Below, in pieces: positions 1-7,883 of a DNA stretch of 64,000 nucleotides. The stretch is from JBGTGG01 sp964398945. GTDB lineage: Bacteria > Bacteroidota > Bacteroidia > Cytophagales > Cyclobacteriaceae. Location of the stretch: assembly GCA_964398945.1 (NCBI GenBank), contig CAYNOT010000005.1, positions 1 through 64,000 on the forward strand, given 5' to 3'. The translations under genes were made by a program, and so were the position numbers. The number at the start of each line of letters is the position of its first letter. Within the stretch, counting starts at the first letter, position 1. The notes beneath the pieces are model-generated. The model did not search any database. It was not told where the DNA came from and worked only from the letters and a program-made list of their open reading frames with translations.

Positions 1-60
1 ATAATCATATCCTTTCAGGCGGATGGATTTGCGGTGGTGTATTTTTGGATTGTATGGCAT
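1..60 (-). CDS. REP-associated / IS200-like tyrosine (Y1) transposase, N-terminal fragment at window edge
   Basis: Twenty in-frame codons from an ATG at 60-58 run off the window. They include HHRKSIRLKGYDY, which I recognise as the usual start of Bacteroidota RAYT/IS200-like transposases (typically HHRRSIRL.YDYSQ). Proteins of this family are Y1 HUH nucleases that act on short palindromic REP sequences. The ATG lies one base after the hsdS stop codon, so the gene is probably read with the restriction-modification operon. A REP-like palindrome occurs 4.7 kb away inside the half-hsdS gene. The catalytic HUH and Tyr residues lie outside the window, so the call rests on the N-terminus only. Confidence 0.6.
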   Translation of the reverse strand, partial: MPYNPKIHHRKSIRLKGYDY

Positions 61-61
61 A

Positions 62-1297
62 TCAAATGGTCAATCTCTTTTTACCAGTCAACAACACCTG
101 CATCAGCCCCTTTTTCTGCTCCCGCAGCTTTTCGGTTTTGACTTTGAGCAGTTGTATTTCTTTATCGGCTGCCTGCAATACCTGGGCAATGGCAGTTTGT
201 TCTTCTATTGTGGATGGGATAAGAACTCTTCTTCTTTTGAAAGTGTCAAAGTCAAAAATTAGTTTTTCAATATGTACACCATTAGAAGCGAGAAATGCAT
301 AGTGACTTAAGAGAGGTATTTTGCTGAACCAATCCCAAAAGTCAATTAATAATTTTCCGTTGTCCTTTACGATTAGTGAATCATATTCATCAGAGACCTT
401 TCTATCGTGAAATTCAGGTGTAACAATGCCCCATGCCCCATGAGAAACCTGACGTTTAGAAATAAGGAAATCCTTATGATTAATACTTTTGATTTTCTTT
501 ACTTCAATTTGACTGCCAAAAAAGTCTCCACGTTCAAATAGACCTCCGTATCTTCTACGAAGGCTGACTAACTTATATAAACTTTCATCGCTCCATTCAA
601 CATACCGGAATACTTTCTCGAATAATTCTTCAATTCGATACATTTTCCAATCCTTATCAAATCCTCTTAACCTCTGCTTCCCAGTTAATATATTTTGCAT
701 CAACCATTTTTTCTGCAATTCCTTTTTAGCAATCAATGAATTGTTTTTGTTGATAGCCGTGTCCATCAAGCCAAGGATGTGGGCTATGGCGCGTTGTTCG
801 GGGAGAGGTGGGAGTGGGATTGGTATTTCTCTGATTGATTTTAGTGAAAGGTTTCTAATTGTAGAGCCAGTTAATTCACCTTCGAAAAAATTGATTACGC
901 TTTGGGACTGTAAATAGTAATATAAAAAATCTACATTTTCATCTTTGCAATTTATATAAGCAGCACTTTTTCCTAAAACAATTTTTTCATCTCTATAAAA
1001 TGCAACACTTCCGATTGTGCCATTGATAGAAAGCAAAATACTTTTGTACTTTAAATTCTTTTTGTGTTTTAAATATTCATCTCTGCTAACGCATTTTGTT
1101 CCTTCTGAAACCTGAATTCCTCCTTTTTTAAGATTATTGCCATTGATAAAAAAGTATTCAGAGGAACTAATATACTCGGGGGTTCCATGAAGTCCATCAC
1201 CAATTTTTTCTGTAATTTTTCCTAATTCCATCACCTCCCAATCACTTGGGATAGCGGAATTGTAGAATGGTTTTGTATGCCTTGCTTTACTTGCCAT
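62..1297 (-). CDS. hsdS: Type I restriction-modification specificity subunit
   Basis: A 411-residue HsdS, the usual full length, with two target-recognition domains (about residues 10-160 and 210-360). Each is followed by a conserved helical spacer. The first carries PLPPLPEQRAIAHILGLMD and the second TIEEQTAIAQVLQAADKEI, ending in GLMQVLLTGKKRL. HsdS chooses the bipartite DNA target for the M2S methylase and the R2M2S nuclease. The start overlaps the end of the RhuM gene by 11 bp, which indicates translational coupling. The partner methylase is encoded 1.6 kb upstream in the same operon. The second recognition domain differs completely in sequence from that of the half-length S gene at 4439-5026. 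Confidence 0.93.
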   Translation of the reverse strand: MASKARHTKPFYNSAIPSDWEVMELGKITEKIGDGLHGTPEYISSSEYFFINGNNLKKGGIQVSEGTKCVSRDEYLKHKKNLKYKSILLSINGTIGSVAFYRDEKIVLGKSAAYINCKDENVDFLYYYLQSQSVINFFEGELTGSTIRNLSLKSIREIPIPLPPLPEQRAIAHILGLMDTAINKNNSLIAKKELQKKWLMQNILTGKQRLRGFDKDWKMYRIEELFEKVFRYVEWSDESLYKLVSLRRRYGGLFERGDFFGSQIEVKKIKSINHKDFLISKRQVSHGAWGIVTPEFHDRKVSDEYDSLIVKDNGKLLIDFWDWFSKIPLLSHYAFLASNGVHIEKLIFDFDTFKRRRVLIPSTIEEQTAIAQVLQAADKEIQLLKVKTEKLREQKKGLMQVLLTGKKRLTI

Positions 1298-2435
1298 TCT
1301 TTTTGCCTTTTTTAGGGTTTAGTTGTTTCATGACTTTGTCTAAATCATCTTCGGCTTTTTCTAATTGTTTTTTACTTTTTAGATTTTTATCAAAATCACT
1401 TTCATAAAAAGCATCCTGTTTTGCTCTGAATTTTTTGTATTCACTTTCAGCCAATGCCAAGGCAACCTCATGTGTTACTTTTCCAGCATCTTTCAAAATG
1501 GCCCGTTCATTAAATTGTAAGAAGGCATCCAGCTTCACAACCCAATCTTTCATATACATGACTACTCCTTTTTGCGCCTGACTTTCGGCATAGTCGAGAT
1601 ACATGGTAACTATCCTGTTCAGTCCGTCTAATTCTTTTTCATTCAAATAATTTTTTGCAATACCAATATCTGTCTTGCGGATTTTTCCGGCAGGTGCATT
1701 CTTCCAGGTTGTTAATCCCATGTTGGTTTTATTGCCGTCAACTCTTGCGACAATTATTTCAGCAGCGGTTTGCCCGGTAATTGCCCAATGCAATTTGTTT
1801 TGCACCGTAGCAAAAAACTTTTCAGTTATGTCAGCATCGGTTGCGTAATCGGCACTGCATTGCGAATAGATATCGGTAATTTTTTGATAGAATCTCCGCT
1901 CGCTTGAACGAATGTCACGGATACGGGCAAGCTGTTCTTCAAAGTAATCTTTACCAAAAATGTTGTTGGGGTTTTTCAGGCGTTCATCATCCATGGTAAA
2001 TCCTTTGATGATATATTCCTTTAACCGTTCGGTAGCCCAAATACGAAACGCTGTTGCCTGGGTGCTGTTTACACGGTAACCGACAGAAATGATGGCGTCA
2101 AGGTTATAATATTTTACCTGTGTGGCCTGTGTTTTGCCTGCAATAGCGCCATGTTGAGTGGTATGTTCCAAAATGGAACTAACCACTTCTTCTTTCAACT
2201 CCCCGGATTCAAAAATATTTTTCAGGTGTTTGGTTACAGCCGGCCGCTGCACACCAAACAGTTCGGCAATTTTTTGCTGGGTAAGCCAGATCGTTTCGTG
2301 TTGCAGGAATATCTCGACCTTCACCTTTCCATTTGGAGTAGTGTAAAGTAGAATTTCATTGAAACCATCCGATGCCCTTTTTATTTTTTTTTCCATTTGT
2401 CTGAATCGCTGATTTATTTGATTAAATGATTTCAC
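1287..2435 (-). CDS. RhuM-family protein (virulence RhuM / defence-island accessory)
   Basis: A 382-residue protein matching the RhuM family. The N-terminal winged-helix segment has WLTQQKIAELFGVQRPAVTK, followed by the family hallmark YYNLDAIISVGYRVNSTQA and then FRIWATERLKEYI. The C-terminal ~60 residues are Lys/Glu-rich and helical. RhuM was named from a Salmonella pathogenicity island; its biochemical role is unknown, and it is often found inside type I RM loci, as here. The start is GTG at 2435, overlapping the stop of the GxxExxY gene (GTGA); an ATG at 2396 is the alternative. A DNA-binding regulatory or anti-phage role is inference from the fold and the neighbours. Confidence 0.85.
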   Translation of the reverse strand: MKSFNQINQRFRQMEKKIKRASDGFNEILLYTTPNGKVKVEIFLQHETIWLTQQKIAELFGVQRPAVTKHLKNIFESGELKEEVVSSILEHTTQHGAIAGKTQATQVKYYNLDAIISVGYRVNSTQATAFRIWATERLKEYIIKGFTMDDERLKNPNNIFGKDYFEEQLARIRDIRSSERRFYQKITDIYSQCSADYATDADITEKFFATVQNKLHWAITGQTAAEIIVARVDGNKTNMGLTTWKNAPAGKIRKTDIGIAKNYLNEKELDGLNRIVTMYLDYAESQAQKGVVMYMKDWVVKLDAFLQFNERAILKDAGKVTHEVALALAESEYKKFRAKQDAFYESDFDKNLKSKKQLEKAEDDLDKVMKQLNPKKGKKNGK

Positions 2436-2821
2436 GGATTACTTAATACAAGCCGCTTAAATGTTAAACTCCTGCTTCCAAAATTTATAAGCAAGCCAAC
2501 CTCAAGTTTGTAAGCTTTCAAATAGTTTAATGCTTGTGCCAAGTGAACATCTTCTAATTGGATAATTGCTTTTAATTCAACCAATACTTTTCCGTCCACC
2601 ACAAAATCGGCTCTTCGTGTTCCTATCGGCTCGTCAAGGTCTTTGTAGAAAATATCCTGTTCTATTTCCCTTGCGAATTCCAAACCTGCTTTTCGCATTT
2701 CATAAGCCAGTGCTCTTTGATAAATGACTTCCTGGAAACCATTGCCCAAAAACTTGTGCACTTCAAACGAAGCCCCGATTATTTTTTCAGTTATGTCTTT
2801 ATATTTTAATTCCATATCCAT
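2432..2821 (-). CDS. GxxExxY protein
   Basis: 129 residues with the motif that names the family, GNGFQEVIYQRAL (G-x-x-E-x-x-Y). It is followed by RRADFVVDGKVLVELKAI, an arrangement of D...E-x-K typical of a PD-(D/E)XK nuclease fold, and then QALNYLKAYKLEVGLLINFG. Family members are common in Bacteroidota and have no settled function; the nuclease-like core suggests a nucleic-acid role, which is inference. The gene sits between hsdM (42 bp gap) and the RhuM gene (overlap), so it is part of the RM transcription unit. The MDMELKYKDI start is normal for the family. Confidence 0.87.
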   Translation of the reverse strand: MDMELKYKDITEKIIGASFEVHKFLGNGFQEVIYQRALAYEMRKAGLEFAREIEQDIFYKDLDEPIGTRRADFVVDGKVLVELKAIIQLEDVHLAQALNYLKAYKLEVGLLINFGSRSLTFKRLVLSNP

Positions 2822-2863
2822 TTTTTAAATCTGTGGAATCCGTAAATCTGTCTAATCTGTGAT

Positions 2864-4432
2864 TCAGACATTTAATTCCTTTAAATACTTCTGCATTTCT
2901 TTTTGCACTGTTATTAATTCTTTTTCCAATGCTTCAATTTCCTTTTGTACTTTGGCAATGTCCACTTCGGGTTCTTCTTCAAAAGTGTCCACATACCGGG
3001 GAATGTTTAAGTTGAATTCATTCTCCAGAATTTTTTCGGGTGTGGCTACATAGCTGAATTTCTCTTCAATAATACCCGCTTTCAATTTCCCTGCTGAGAA
3101 ATTTCTATAGGTAGAAACAATACGCTCAATGTCAGAATCGCGAAGCTTGTTCTGGTTTTTAACTGATTCATATTGCTGGCTGCTGTCGATGAACAAGACA
3201 TTTTTATTGTTTCCTTTTCCCTTGTTGAAAATCAAAATGGCTGCTGGAATACCTGTGCCGAAAAAGAGATTAGCAGGTAAGCCAATGACAGCTTCCAAAA
3301 TATTCTCTTCAATGGTCTTCTTTCTTATTTTTCCTTCACTGCTTCCGCGAAACAAAACACCGTGAGGAACAACAACACCCACTTTTCCTTTGCCTTCATA
3401 AGTAGTCTCGATCATGTGCGAGATGAATGCCCAATCGCCTTTACTCTTTGGCGGTATGCCTCGCCAAAATCGATTGTATGGATCATGCTCAGGGTCGTAA
3501 CTTTTGGCGGCTTTGTTTTCTTCTTTGTCTTCAACCTTGCCCCACTTATCTAAACTAAAAGGTGGATTGGCAACAACGGTATCAAACTTCATCAAGGCAT
3601 CGCCTTCTCTGAGTTTTGGATTACGAATTGTATCGCCCCAACGAATAGTAGCATTGTCAAAACCATGAAGGAACATATTCATTATGGCTAATGCCCAGGT
3701 GCTTCCATTGGCCTCCTGTCCGAATAAAGAAAAATCCGGTGAGCCAACTTCTCGACCCGCTTTAATAAGTAATGAGCCTGAACCACAGGTTGGATCGCTA
3801 ATTCTTGCTCCTGGTTTGGACTTTGTGAGTTTAGCCAATAATGTAGAAACTTCGCTTGGCGTGAAAAACTCACCAGCTTTCTTTCCTGCATCACTGGCAA
3901 AGTTTGCAATCAGAAATTCATAGGCATCTCCGATAATATCCGCACCCTCCAAATGTCCCGGACTTAAATCCAGTTTGTCGTTACTGAAATCAATCAATAA
4001 ACTTTTAAGGCGTTGATTTTTTTCTTTTACATCACCGAGGTTGCTACTGTTGAAATCAATATTTCTGAAAACCCCACTGCCGTCTTCGCTGCTTAATTTC
4101 TGGCGATTGGCTTCCTCAAAGTCAGTTAAAGCAATATTGATCAGTTCTCCTATGTTAACTTCATTTCTGTGTTCGTAGAGATAGTCAAAGCTCGAATTGT
4201 CAGGAACAACGAAGCGTTCTTGCTTCATGGCTCGTTCAGCACGTGCTTCGTCATTATTGTATTTCTTGAGATATTCCTTTTTCTTCTCTTTATGCACATC
4301 ACTCACATACTTAATGAAAAGCATGGTGAGGATATAGTCTTTATATTGATCCGGATTAATTAGTCCGCGAAACGTGTCGCATGCCTTCCAGACAATCTGT
4401 TTTACTTCATTGCTGTTAATCTTATTTCCCAT
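2864..4432 (-). CDS. hsdM: Type I restriction-modification DNA methyltransferase subunit
   Basis: A 522-residue N6-adenine methylase. The N-terminal HsdM helical domain (about 1-160) is followed by the Rossmann-like catalytic domain, with AdoMet motif I DPTCGSGSLL at 213-222 and catalytic motif IV NPPF at 289-292. A typical ENVLEAVIGLPANLFFGTG-like stretch comes later (ENILEAVIGLPANLFFGTGI). A C-terminal coiled coil (VQKEIEALEKELITVQKEM) would pack against HsdS. It modifies the adenine of the host target and forms the core of the restriction complex. It is preceded by a half-sized S gene only 6 bp upstream. The nuclease subunit HsdR is not in the window and could lie beyond the left edge. Confidence 0.96.
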   Translation of the reverse strand: MGNKINSNEVKQIVWKACDTFRGLINPDQYKDYILTMLFIKYVSDVHKEKKKEYLKKYNNDEARAERAMKQERFVVPDNSSFDYLYEHRNEVNIGELINIALTDFEEANRQKLSSEDGSGVFRNIDFNSSNLGDVKEKNQRLKSLLIDFSNDKLDLSPGHLEGADIIGDAYEFLIANFASDAGKKAGEFFTPSEVSTLLAKLTKSKPGARISDPTCGSGSLLIKAGREVGSPDFSLFGQEANGSTWALAIMNMFLHGFDNATIRWGDTIRNPKLREGDALMKFDTVVANPPFSLDKWGKVEDKEENKAAKSYDPEHDPYNRFWRGIPPKSKGDWAFISHMIETTYEGKGKVGVVVPHGVLFRGSSEGKIRKKTIEENILEAVIGLPANLFFGTGIPAAILIFNKGKGNNKNVLFIDSSQQYESVKNQNKLRDSDIERIVSTYRNFSAGKLKAGIIEEKFSYVATPEKILENEFNLNIPRYVDTFEEEPEVDIAKVQKEIEALEKELITVQKEMQKYLKELNV

Positions 4433-4438
4433 TCTAAA

Positions 4439-5026
4439 CTATTTTAATGCGTTGATTATTTCCTGTTGAATTTGTTTTTCTCTGAGCGTTTCGATCTGTT
4501 GTTTCAATTTCCTTTCTGTGTTTCTAAGCTGTGATATTTTCAATATAGCTTTTTGTGTTGGCAAGTCCGGAATTGATATTTCCAGTTCTTCTAATACTGA
4601 TTTTGAAATCGACACGATGGATGTTCCTATTGCGCGTCCTTTCAAAAATTTTTGTGATGTTGGATGATTTATGAACCAAGCTAAAAATTCAGGCAGGACT
4701 TTATTGCTGAAATTGTCTTGAAGTCGAATTACAAAGAATGAAGTAGAAGCAACGGCAGGTAGATTCTTGCCTGCCTGTCCGGTAGGCAGGCTCTCGTACC
4801 AGGCTGCAAAATTCTTTGTGCCTTTTGCAGCAAACAAAACATCCCCCGGTCTGAGCAAGTGTTTTGAAGTTACGTTGTCCTGTTTCAGGTCTGGATGTAG
4901 TGAGGCGGTTAGTCGTCCTTGTTCATCGAAATGCTTGGCTTGGAGATACACGATTTCACCCTTTGAAATCGTCTTTGCGAAGATTCCGGTCTGTATATTG
5001 GCGACTTGTTGTAGAGTGGTTTTCAA
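4439..5026 (-). CDS. Half-length type I specificity subunit (single recognition domain)
   Basis: 195 residues with one target-recognition domain (1-150) and one helical spacer. It carries the S-subunit signatures RPGDVLFAAKGT and GTSIVSISKSVLEELEISIPDLPTQKAI, ending in a long helix (LKQQIETLREKQIQQ). Full HsdS proteins have two such units, so this one would have to dimerise or act with another subunit. There is no ATG in the open frame: TTG at 5026 is the likely start, with an in-frame TAG nine codons upstream. An in-frame REP-like palindrome adds the peptide SLPTGQAG near residue 80. It is the first gene of the RM operon. Confidence 0.8.
   Translation of the reverse strand: MKTTLQQVANIQTGIFAKTISKGEIVYLQAKHFDEQGRLTASLHPDLKQDNVTSKHLLRPGDVLFAAKGTKNFAAWYESLPTGQAGKNLPAVASTSFFVIRLQDNFSNKVLPEFLAWFINHPTSQKFLKGRAIGTSIVSISKSVLEELEISIPDLPTQKAILKISQLRNTERKLKQQIETLREKQIQQEIINALK
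4769..4791. repeat. REP-like palindrome inserted in a coding region
   Basis: The arms GCCTGCC (4769-4775) and GGCAGGC (4785-4791) pair perfectly, and the nine bases between them pair too if two G-T wobbles are allowed, giving a near-complete hairpin. Read on the minus strand in frame it gives SLPTGQAG within the half-hsdS protein. I recognise this peptide insert from other Bacteroidota proteins, where it reflects a dispersed palindromic repeat. The RAYT start at 1-60 is a plausible mobiliser of such elements. Confidence 0.7.
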
Positions 5027-5226
5027 ATTTAAAATCTTGTAATCGTTCTACAAAACTGTGTCTTATTGGCGAAGCATCCAAATATCACTCAAATAAATCT
5101 AAGTATTAACTCTACAAATAGACTCAATCCTGCAAATTTGATTGAATTTGACGCTAAATGCACTTAAATGTTTTTCTGTCTTGTCACTACTTTGTCGGAC
5201 TTCATTGGTGGGGCGGATTTGGCTCT

Positions 5227-5292
5227 TGCCATAGCTTGGGTGTCGCGATGGGTTTGAGAGGCTATGGCATGTGCTCCCGAAAGCATTCGGGA
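5227..5292. repeat. Pair of hairpins, possible dispersed non-coding element
   Basis: The first hairpin has TGCCATAGC at 5227-5235 and its exact reverse complement GCTATGGCA at 5261-5269. The second has TCCCGAA at 5275-5281 and TTCGGGA at 5286-5292 with an AGCA loop. The surrounding sequence is G-rich and unlike the flanking genes. CCCGA...TCGGG palindromes recur elsewhere in the window (around 42958 and 47838), so this may be a member of a dispersed family; that is inference. Confidence 0.5.
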
Positions 5293-5445
5293 CGCGGGGC
5301 AATTCGGAGGAGAATCTTCTTACAAGATGCGAAGGGTTGGCTGTACAAGCATCGTCCTCACGAATCAATATCCTCCTTTAAAGCATACATCTGCAATCAA
5401 TACATTTCTTGGTAGTGAGGTATGATCCCTTTAAAGCTTAAAATG

Positions 5446-5583
5446 TTAAACCTTCGGGAAGCGTACCTTCATTCCGGAAATTTTCACAAACGGATTCGGG
5501 TAAAATTTAGCAGGTTCCTTTCCTAATAAAACAATAGCAGTACGTTTTAACTGACCATTTTCGGTAATAAGGCACCCTACTCT
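5446..5583 (-). pseudogene. C-terminal remnant of an AlbA_2/Schlafen-like ATP-binding protein
   Basis: This frame runs from a TAA at 5586-5584 to a TAA at 5448-5446 and reads ...ITENGQLKRTAIVLLGKEP followed by AKFYPNPFVKI. It matches the conserved core of ATP-binding AAA_4/AlbA_2 proteins (N-G-x-L-x-x-A-x-x-L-F-G-K-x-P-x-x-F-x-P). Such proteins are usually over 400 residues, so only about 45 codons survive, without a start. They are common accessory genes in defence islands, which fits the adjoining RM operon. Confidence 0.5.
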
Positions 5584-5699
5584 TTATAGGCTTGCAGCAT
5601 ACTATCCTTCAAATCCAGATAGTCATCCATGCACCTTGAGAATATTACTGCAAAAGGATCAAATTTCCTTGTTCCGGTAATCGAAGAAATTTTATAGCA

Positions 5700-6164
5700 C
5701 TACCACGTTGTAGGGTTTATATTTTTCGCGGCCCGCAAAATGTCGCGCCTGCTTACCTGGCCGAGCAACACTCCGTTTTCAACAACCGGCAACCTGCGAA
5801 TGGGCGTTGTCAGGAAATCGTTTGCCGCACTCACCACATCGGTATCGGGTGAAATAGTTTTTACTTTTGCAGTCATGTAATCCGAAACTTTCTGGTTCTC
5901 ACTGGGCAGGTTGTGATAGGCCTGGTCAACAATAATGCGCAGGCAATCCTTTTCAGAAATGATCCCCACCAGTTTGCGACTTTCATCCAATACAGGAGCG
6001 CCCGAAATCCTTTTTTCAATAATGATATCAATCACTTCATGAATGCTCTGATCAGGTTTGAAAGTTACCAGGTCCTTTGCTTTGACCATATATTTGACAA
6101 CGGATTCGTATTGGGCTTTCGATGATGCGGAGGGGTCTTTCGTTAAGTTTGGTGTAAAATTCAT
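5700..6164 (-). CDS. CBS-domain protein
   Basis: 154 residues holding two CBS motifs in tandem. CBS1 (about 28-85) has VVKYMVKAKDLVTFKPDQSI, then ISGAPVLDESRKLVGIISEKDCL. CBS2 (about 95-150) has VSDYMTAKVKTISPDTDVV, then RLPVVENGVLLGQVSRRDIL. CBS pairs bind adenine nucleotides and act as energy or ionic sensors; here the protein is little more than one Bateman module. I chose ATG 6164 over the longer frame (to 6266) because the extra 34 residues are not family-like and overlap the promoter candidate at 6218-6250. No partner gene is nearby. Confidence 0.88.
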   Translation of the reverse strand: MNFTPNLTKDPSASSKAQYESVVKYMVKAKDLVTFKPDQSIHEVIDIIIEKRISGAPVLDESRKLVGIISEKDCLRIIVDQAYHNLPSENQKVSDYMTAKVKTISPDTDVVSAANDFLTTPIRRLPVVENGVLLGQVSRRDILRAAKNINPTTW

Positions 6165-6217
6165 GTTAATTCTGTGTTTGGGGTTGAGTGTAGAATTATA
6201 TTTGGTTATGATGACAT

Positions 6218-6250
6218 GAAAGGTACAAATTTTTGCAATCGTTTTCAAAA
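6218..6250 (-). promoter_or_regulatory. Bacteroidota-type promoter for the CBS gene
   Basis: On the minus strand TTTTG (6250-6246) and TACCTTTC (6225-6218) are separated by 20 bases, matching TTTG-N19-20-TAnnTTTG with one mismatch in the -7 box. It lies 53 bp upstream of the chosen start. The 418 bp between this gene and the cyclophilin gene show nothing else that I recognise. Confidence 0.45.
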
Positions 6251-6582
6251 CCAAATAATCAATCACCGCTTAACTTCCCGGCACTCAATCAACCAATCCC
6301 ACGAAATGGGGATTCCCATCCATTTTTAGGGTATATCAACCTCAATGACCCGCAAATTCATTTTTTTTGGCAGTGCTTTAACAGTCATGCAGCCCTCCCC
6401 AAACCGCCATTATATTTCCGGACGGATATTGCCTCGCCCGATGGGGATCCCGTTTCTGTTTATGGACAAGTTTATCCTAAATTGATAGAAATCGGGAATC
6501 AATTCCTTCATTTTTCGTATTCTTGCACCCAAAATTTAAGGGACGAAGCATTTTGTCCCCCTCAACAAATACGATCACAGAT

Positions 6583-7017
6583 ATGAAAAAAACTGCTGAA
6601 ATCCACACCAAGAAAGGTATAATGAAAATTGAGTTCTTTGAAAAAGATGCCCCAAAAACTGTCGAGAACTTCGTAACACTTGCGCAGAAAGGATTTTATG
6701 ATGGATTGACATTTCACCGTGTCCTCCCGAATTTCGTAATTCAGGGCGGTTGCCCGAATGGAATCGGAAACGGTGGCCCCGGCTACCAAATTGATTGTGA
6801 ATTGACAGGTGAAAACCAGTACCACGACCGTGGTGTGTTATCCATGGCACATGCCGGAAGAAATACAGGCGGATCGCAATTTTTCATCTGCCATAGCCGT
6901 GACAATACTGCACACCTTGATCGCAATCATACTGTGTTTGGAAAAGTAGTGGAAGGATTGGATGTGATTGATCAAATCAGGCAAGGTGATGTGATGGAAA
7001 AAGTAATCATTTCTTAA
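6583..7017 (+). CDS. Peptidyl-prolyl cis-trans isomerase, cyclophilin type
   Basis: 144 residues covering a whole small bacterial cyclophilin. Signature elements are FHRVLPNFVIQGG (catalytic Arg in FHR), GPGYQIDCELT, LSMAHAGRNTGGSQFFI and the C-terminal HTVFGKVVEGLDVIDQI. It catalyses proline isomerisation during folding. There is no signal peptide, so it is cytoplasmic. ATG 6583 was chosen rather than the longer frame from 6523 because MKKTAEIHTKKG is the family start. The IF-2-like gene follows 20 bp later on the same strand and may be cotranscribed. Confidence 0.95.
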   Translation: MKKTAEIHTKKGIMKIEFFEKDAPKTVENFVTLAQKGFYDGLTFHRVLPNFVIQGGCPNGIGNGGPGYQIDCELTGENQYHDRGVLSMAHAGRNTGGSQFFICHSRDNTAHLDRNHTVFGKVVEGLDVIDQIRQGDVMEKVIIS

Positions 7018-7037
7018 AACCGTTAGTTTCCGTTGCT

Positions 7038-7820
7038 ATGAGATTGCGTCAACTGTCCAGAAAACTGGATGTCGATACCGAAAAAATAACCCGGTATTTA
7101 AAAACCATTGATCTTCCTTGTCAAGATGATTCCAATGCCAAGCTTTCGGATGAACAGGTGGAAATACTGATCCAAAAATTTGGGCCGCTAATCGAAGTTG
7201 CAACGGAAGAAATTAGTCCGGTTACTGAACCTCCCCAACACGAAGAACCAGCATTTGAAGAACCAGTCTTTGTTGAGGAAGTACCCGAGGTGGAAGCCAT
7301 ACTGCAACAAGAAGCTGCGAAAGTGGCAACGGCCGAACCGCAAATTCCTGAAACCATCCAGTCACAACCAGAGGAGGCGATCAATCCTGAAACGGATGTT
7401 ATCCGGGCACCAAAAGTAGAACTCACAGGGTTGAAAGTGGTGGGCAAAATTGAACTCCGCACTCCGAAGAAAAAAGAAGATACAGAAACGGAACCCACAA
7501 CGGAAAAAGTTGCGCTACCCAAAACAAACCGAGTAAGGGCAGCCAACGGAAAGCACACGAAAAATCCACCGCGCAAAAATACACTGACCCCTGCCGAACA
7601 GCGTGCGCGCGAAGAAAAAATCAAGCTGCGCAAAAAGAAAGAGGCTGAAAAACTGGCGAAGAAGAAAAAACGGGAAAATTACCTAAAGAAGGTAACAGCC
7701 AAAGAGAAGGGAAAAGCTACTCCTAAAAAAATGCAAGCCGAAACGATTGCCCATAAACCCAAAGCAACCGAAAACGTTGGCCTGATCACGAAGTTCTTTA
7801 ACTGGATGCGCAGGGAATAA
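7038..7820 (+). CDS. Stand-alone protein resembling the N-terminal part of translation initiation factor IF-2
   Basis: 260 residues. The first ~50 (MRLRQLSRKLDVDTEKITRY... LSDEQVEILIQKFGP) look like the IF-2 N-terminal domain of Bacteroidota (LSKVARELNV... I-S-D-E). Around 133-145 is LTGLKVVGKIELR, like the conserved LKVxGKIDL piece of the Bacteroidota IF-2 linker. The rest is low complexity: Glu/Pro-rich at 55-125, and Lys/Arg-rich with KLRKKKEAEKLAKKKK at about 195-215. There is no GTPase domain. It could be a duplicated, truncated infB or a dedicated ribosome- or RNA-binding protein. No function is assigned. Confidence 0.7.
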   Translation: MRLRQLSRKLDVDTEKITRYLKTIDLPCQDDSNAKLSDEQVEILIQKFGPLIEVATEEISPVTEPPQHEEPAFEEPVFVEEVPEVEAILQQEAAKVATAEPQIPETIQSQPEEAINPETDVIRAPKVELTGLKVVGKIELRTPKKKEDTETEPTTEKVALPKTNRVRAANGKHTKNPPRKNTLTPAEQRAREEKIKLRKKKEAEKLAKKKKRENYLKKVTAKEKGKATPKKMQAETIAHKPKATENVGLITKFFNWMRRE

Positions 7821-7883
7821 TTTTTTCTTACCTTTTTACACCGCTTGTGATCGAACGGTAGCCCTTCAAAAAAAGTGTTCTTA

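Larger units (their letters stand above)
5027..5699. other. Gene-poor decayed segment upstream of the RM operon
   Basis: No convincing intact gene lies here. It contains hairpins at 5227-5292 and an AlbA-type remnant at 5446-5583. A frame on the minus strand at 5099-5368 is open for 89 codons but looks like chance coding across the hairpin sequence. The frame of the CBS protein also stays open for about 36 codons past its stop (roughly 5585-5699 continues in that frame), with no recognisable domain. Confidence 0.6.

Noticed and set aside
3688..3909. Minus-strand and plus-strand frames inside hsdM
   Set aside because: They are shadows of the well-supported methylase frame.
5099..5368. 89-codon minus-strand frame as a gene
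   Set aside because: It runs across the hairpins, has a composition of a chance frame (Ser/Pro/Arg-rich) and no recognisable domain.
5585..5699. Frame open past the CBS gene stop as a C-terminal extension
   Set aside because: The TAG at the end of the CBS protein comes after a complete Bateman module; the extension has no domain and no sign of readthrough signals.
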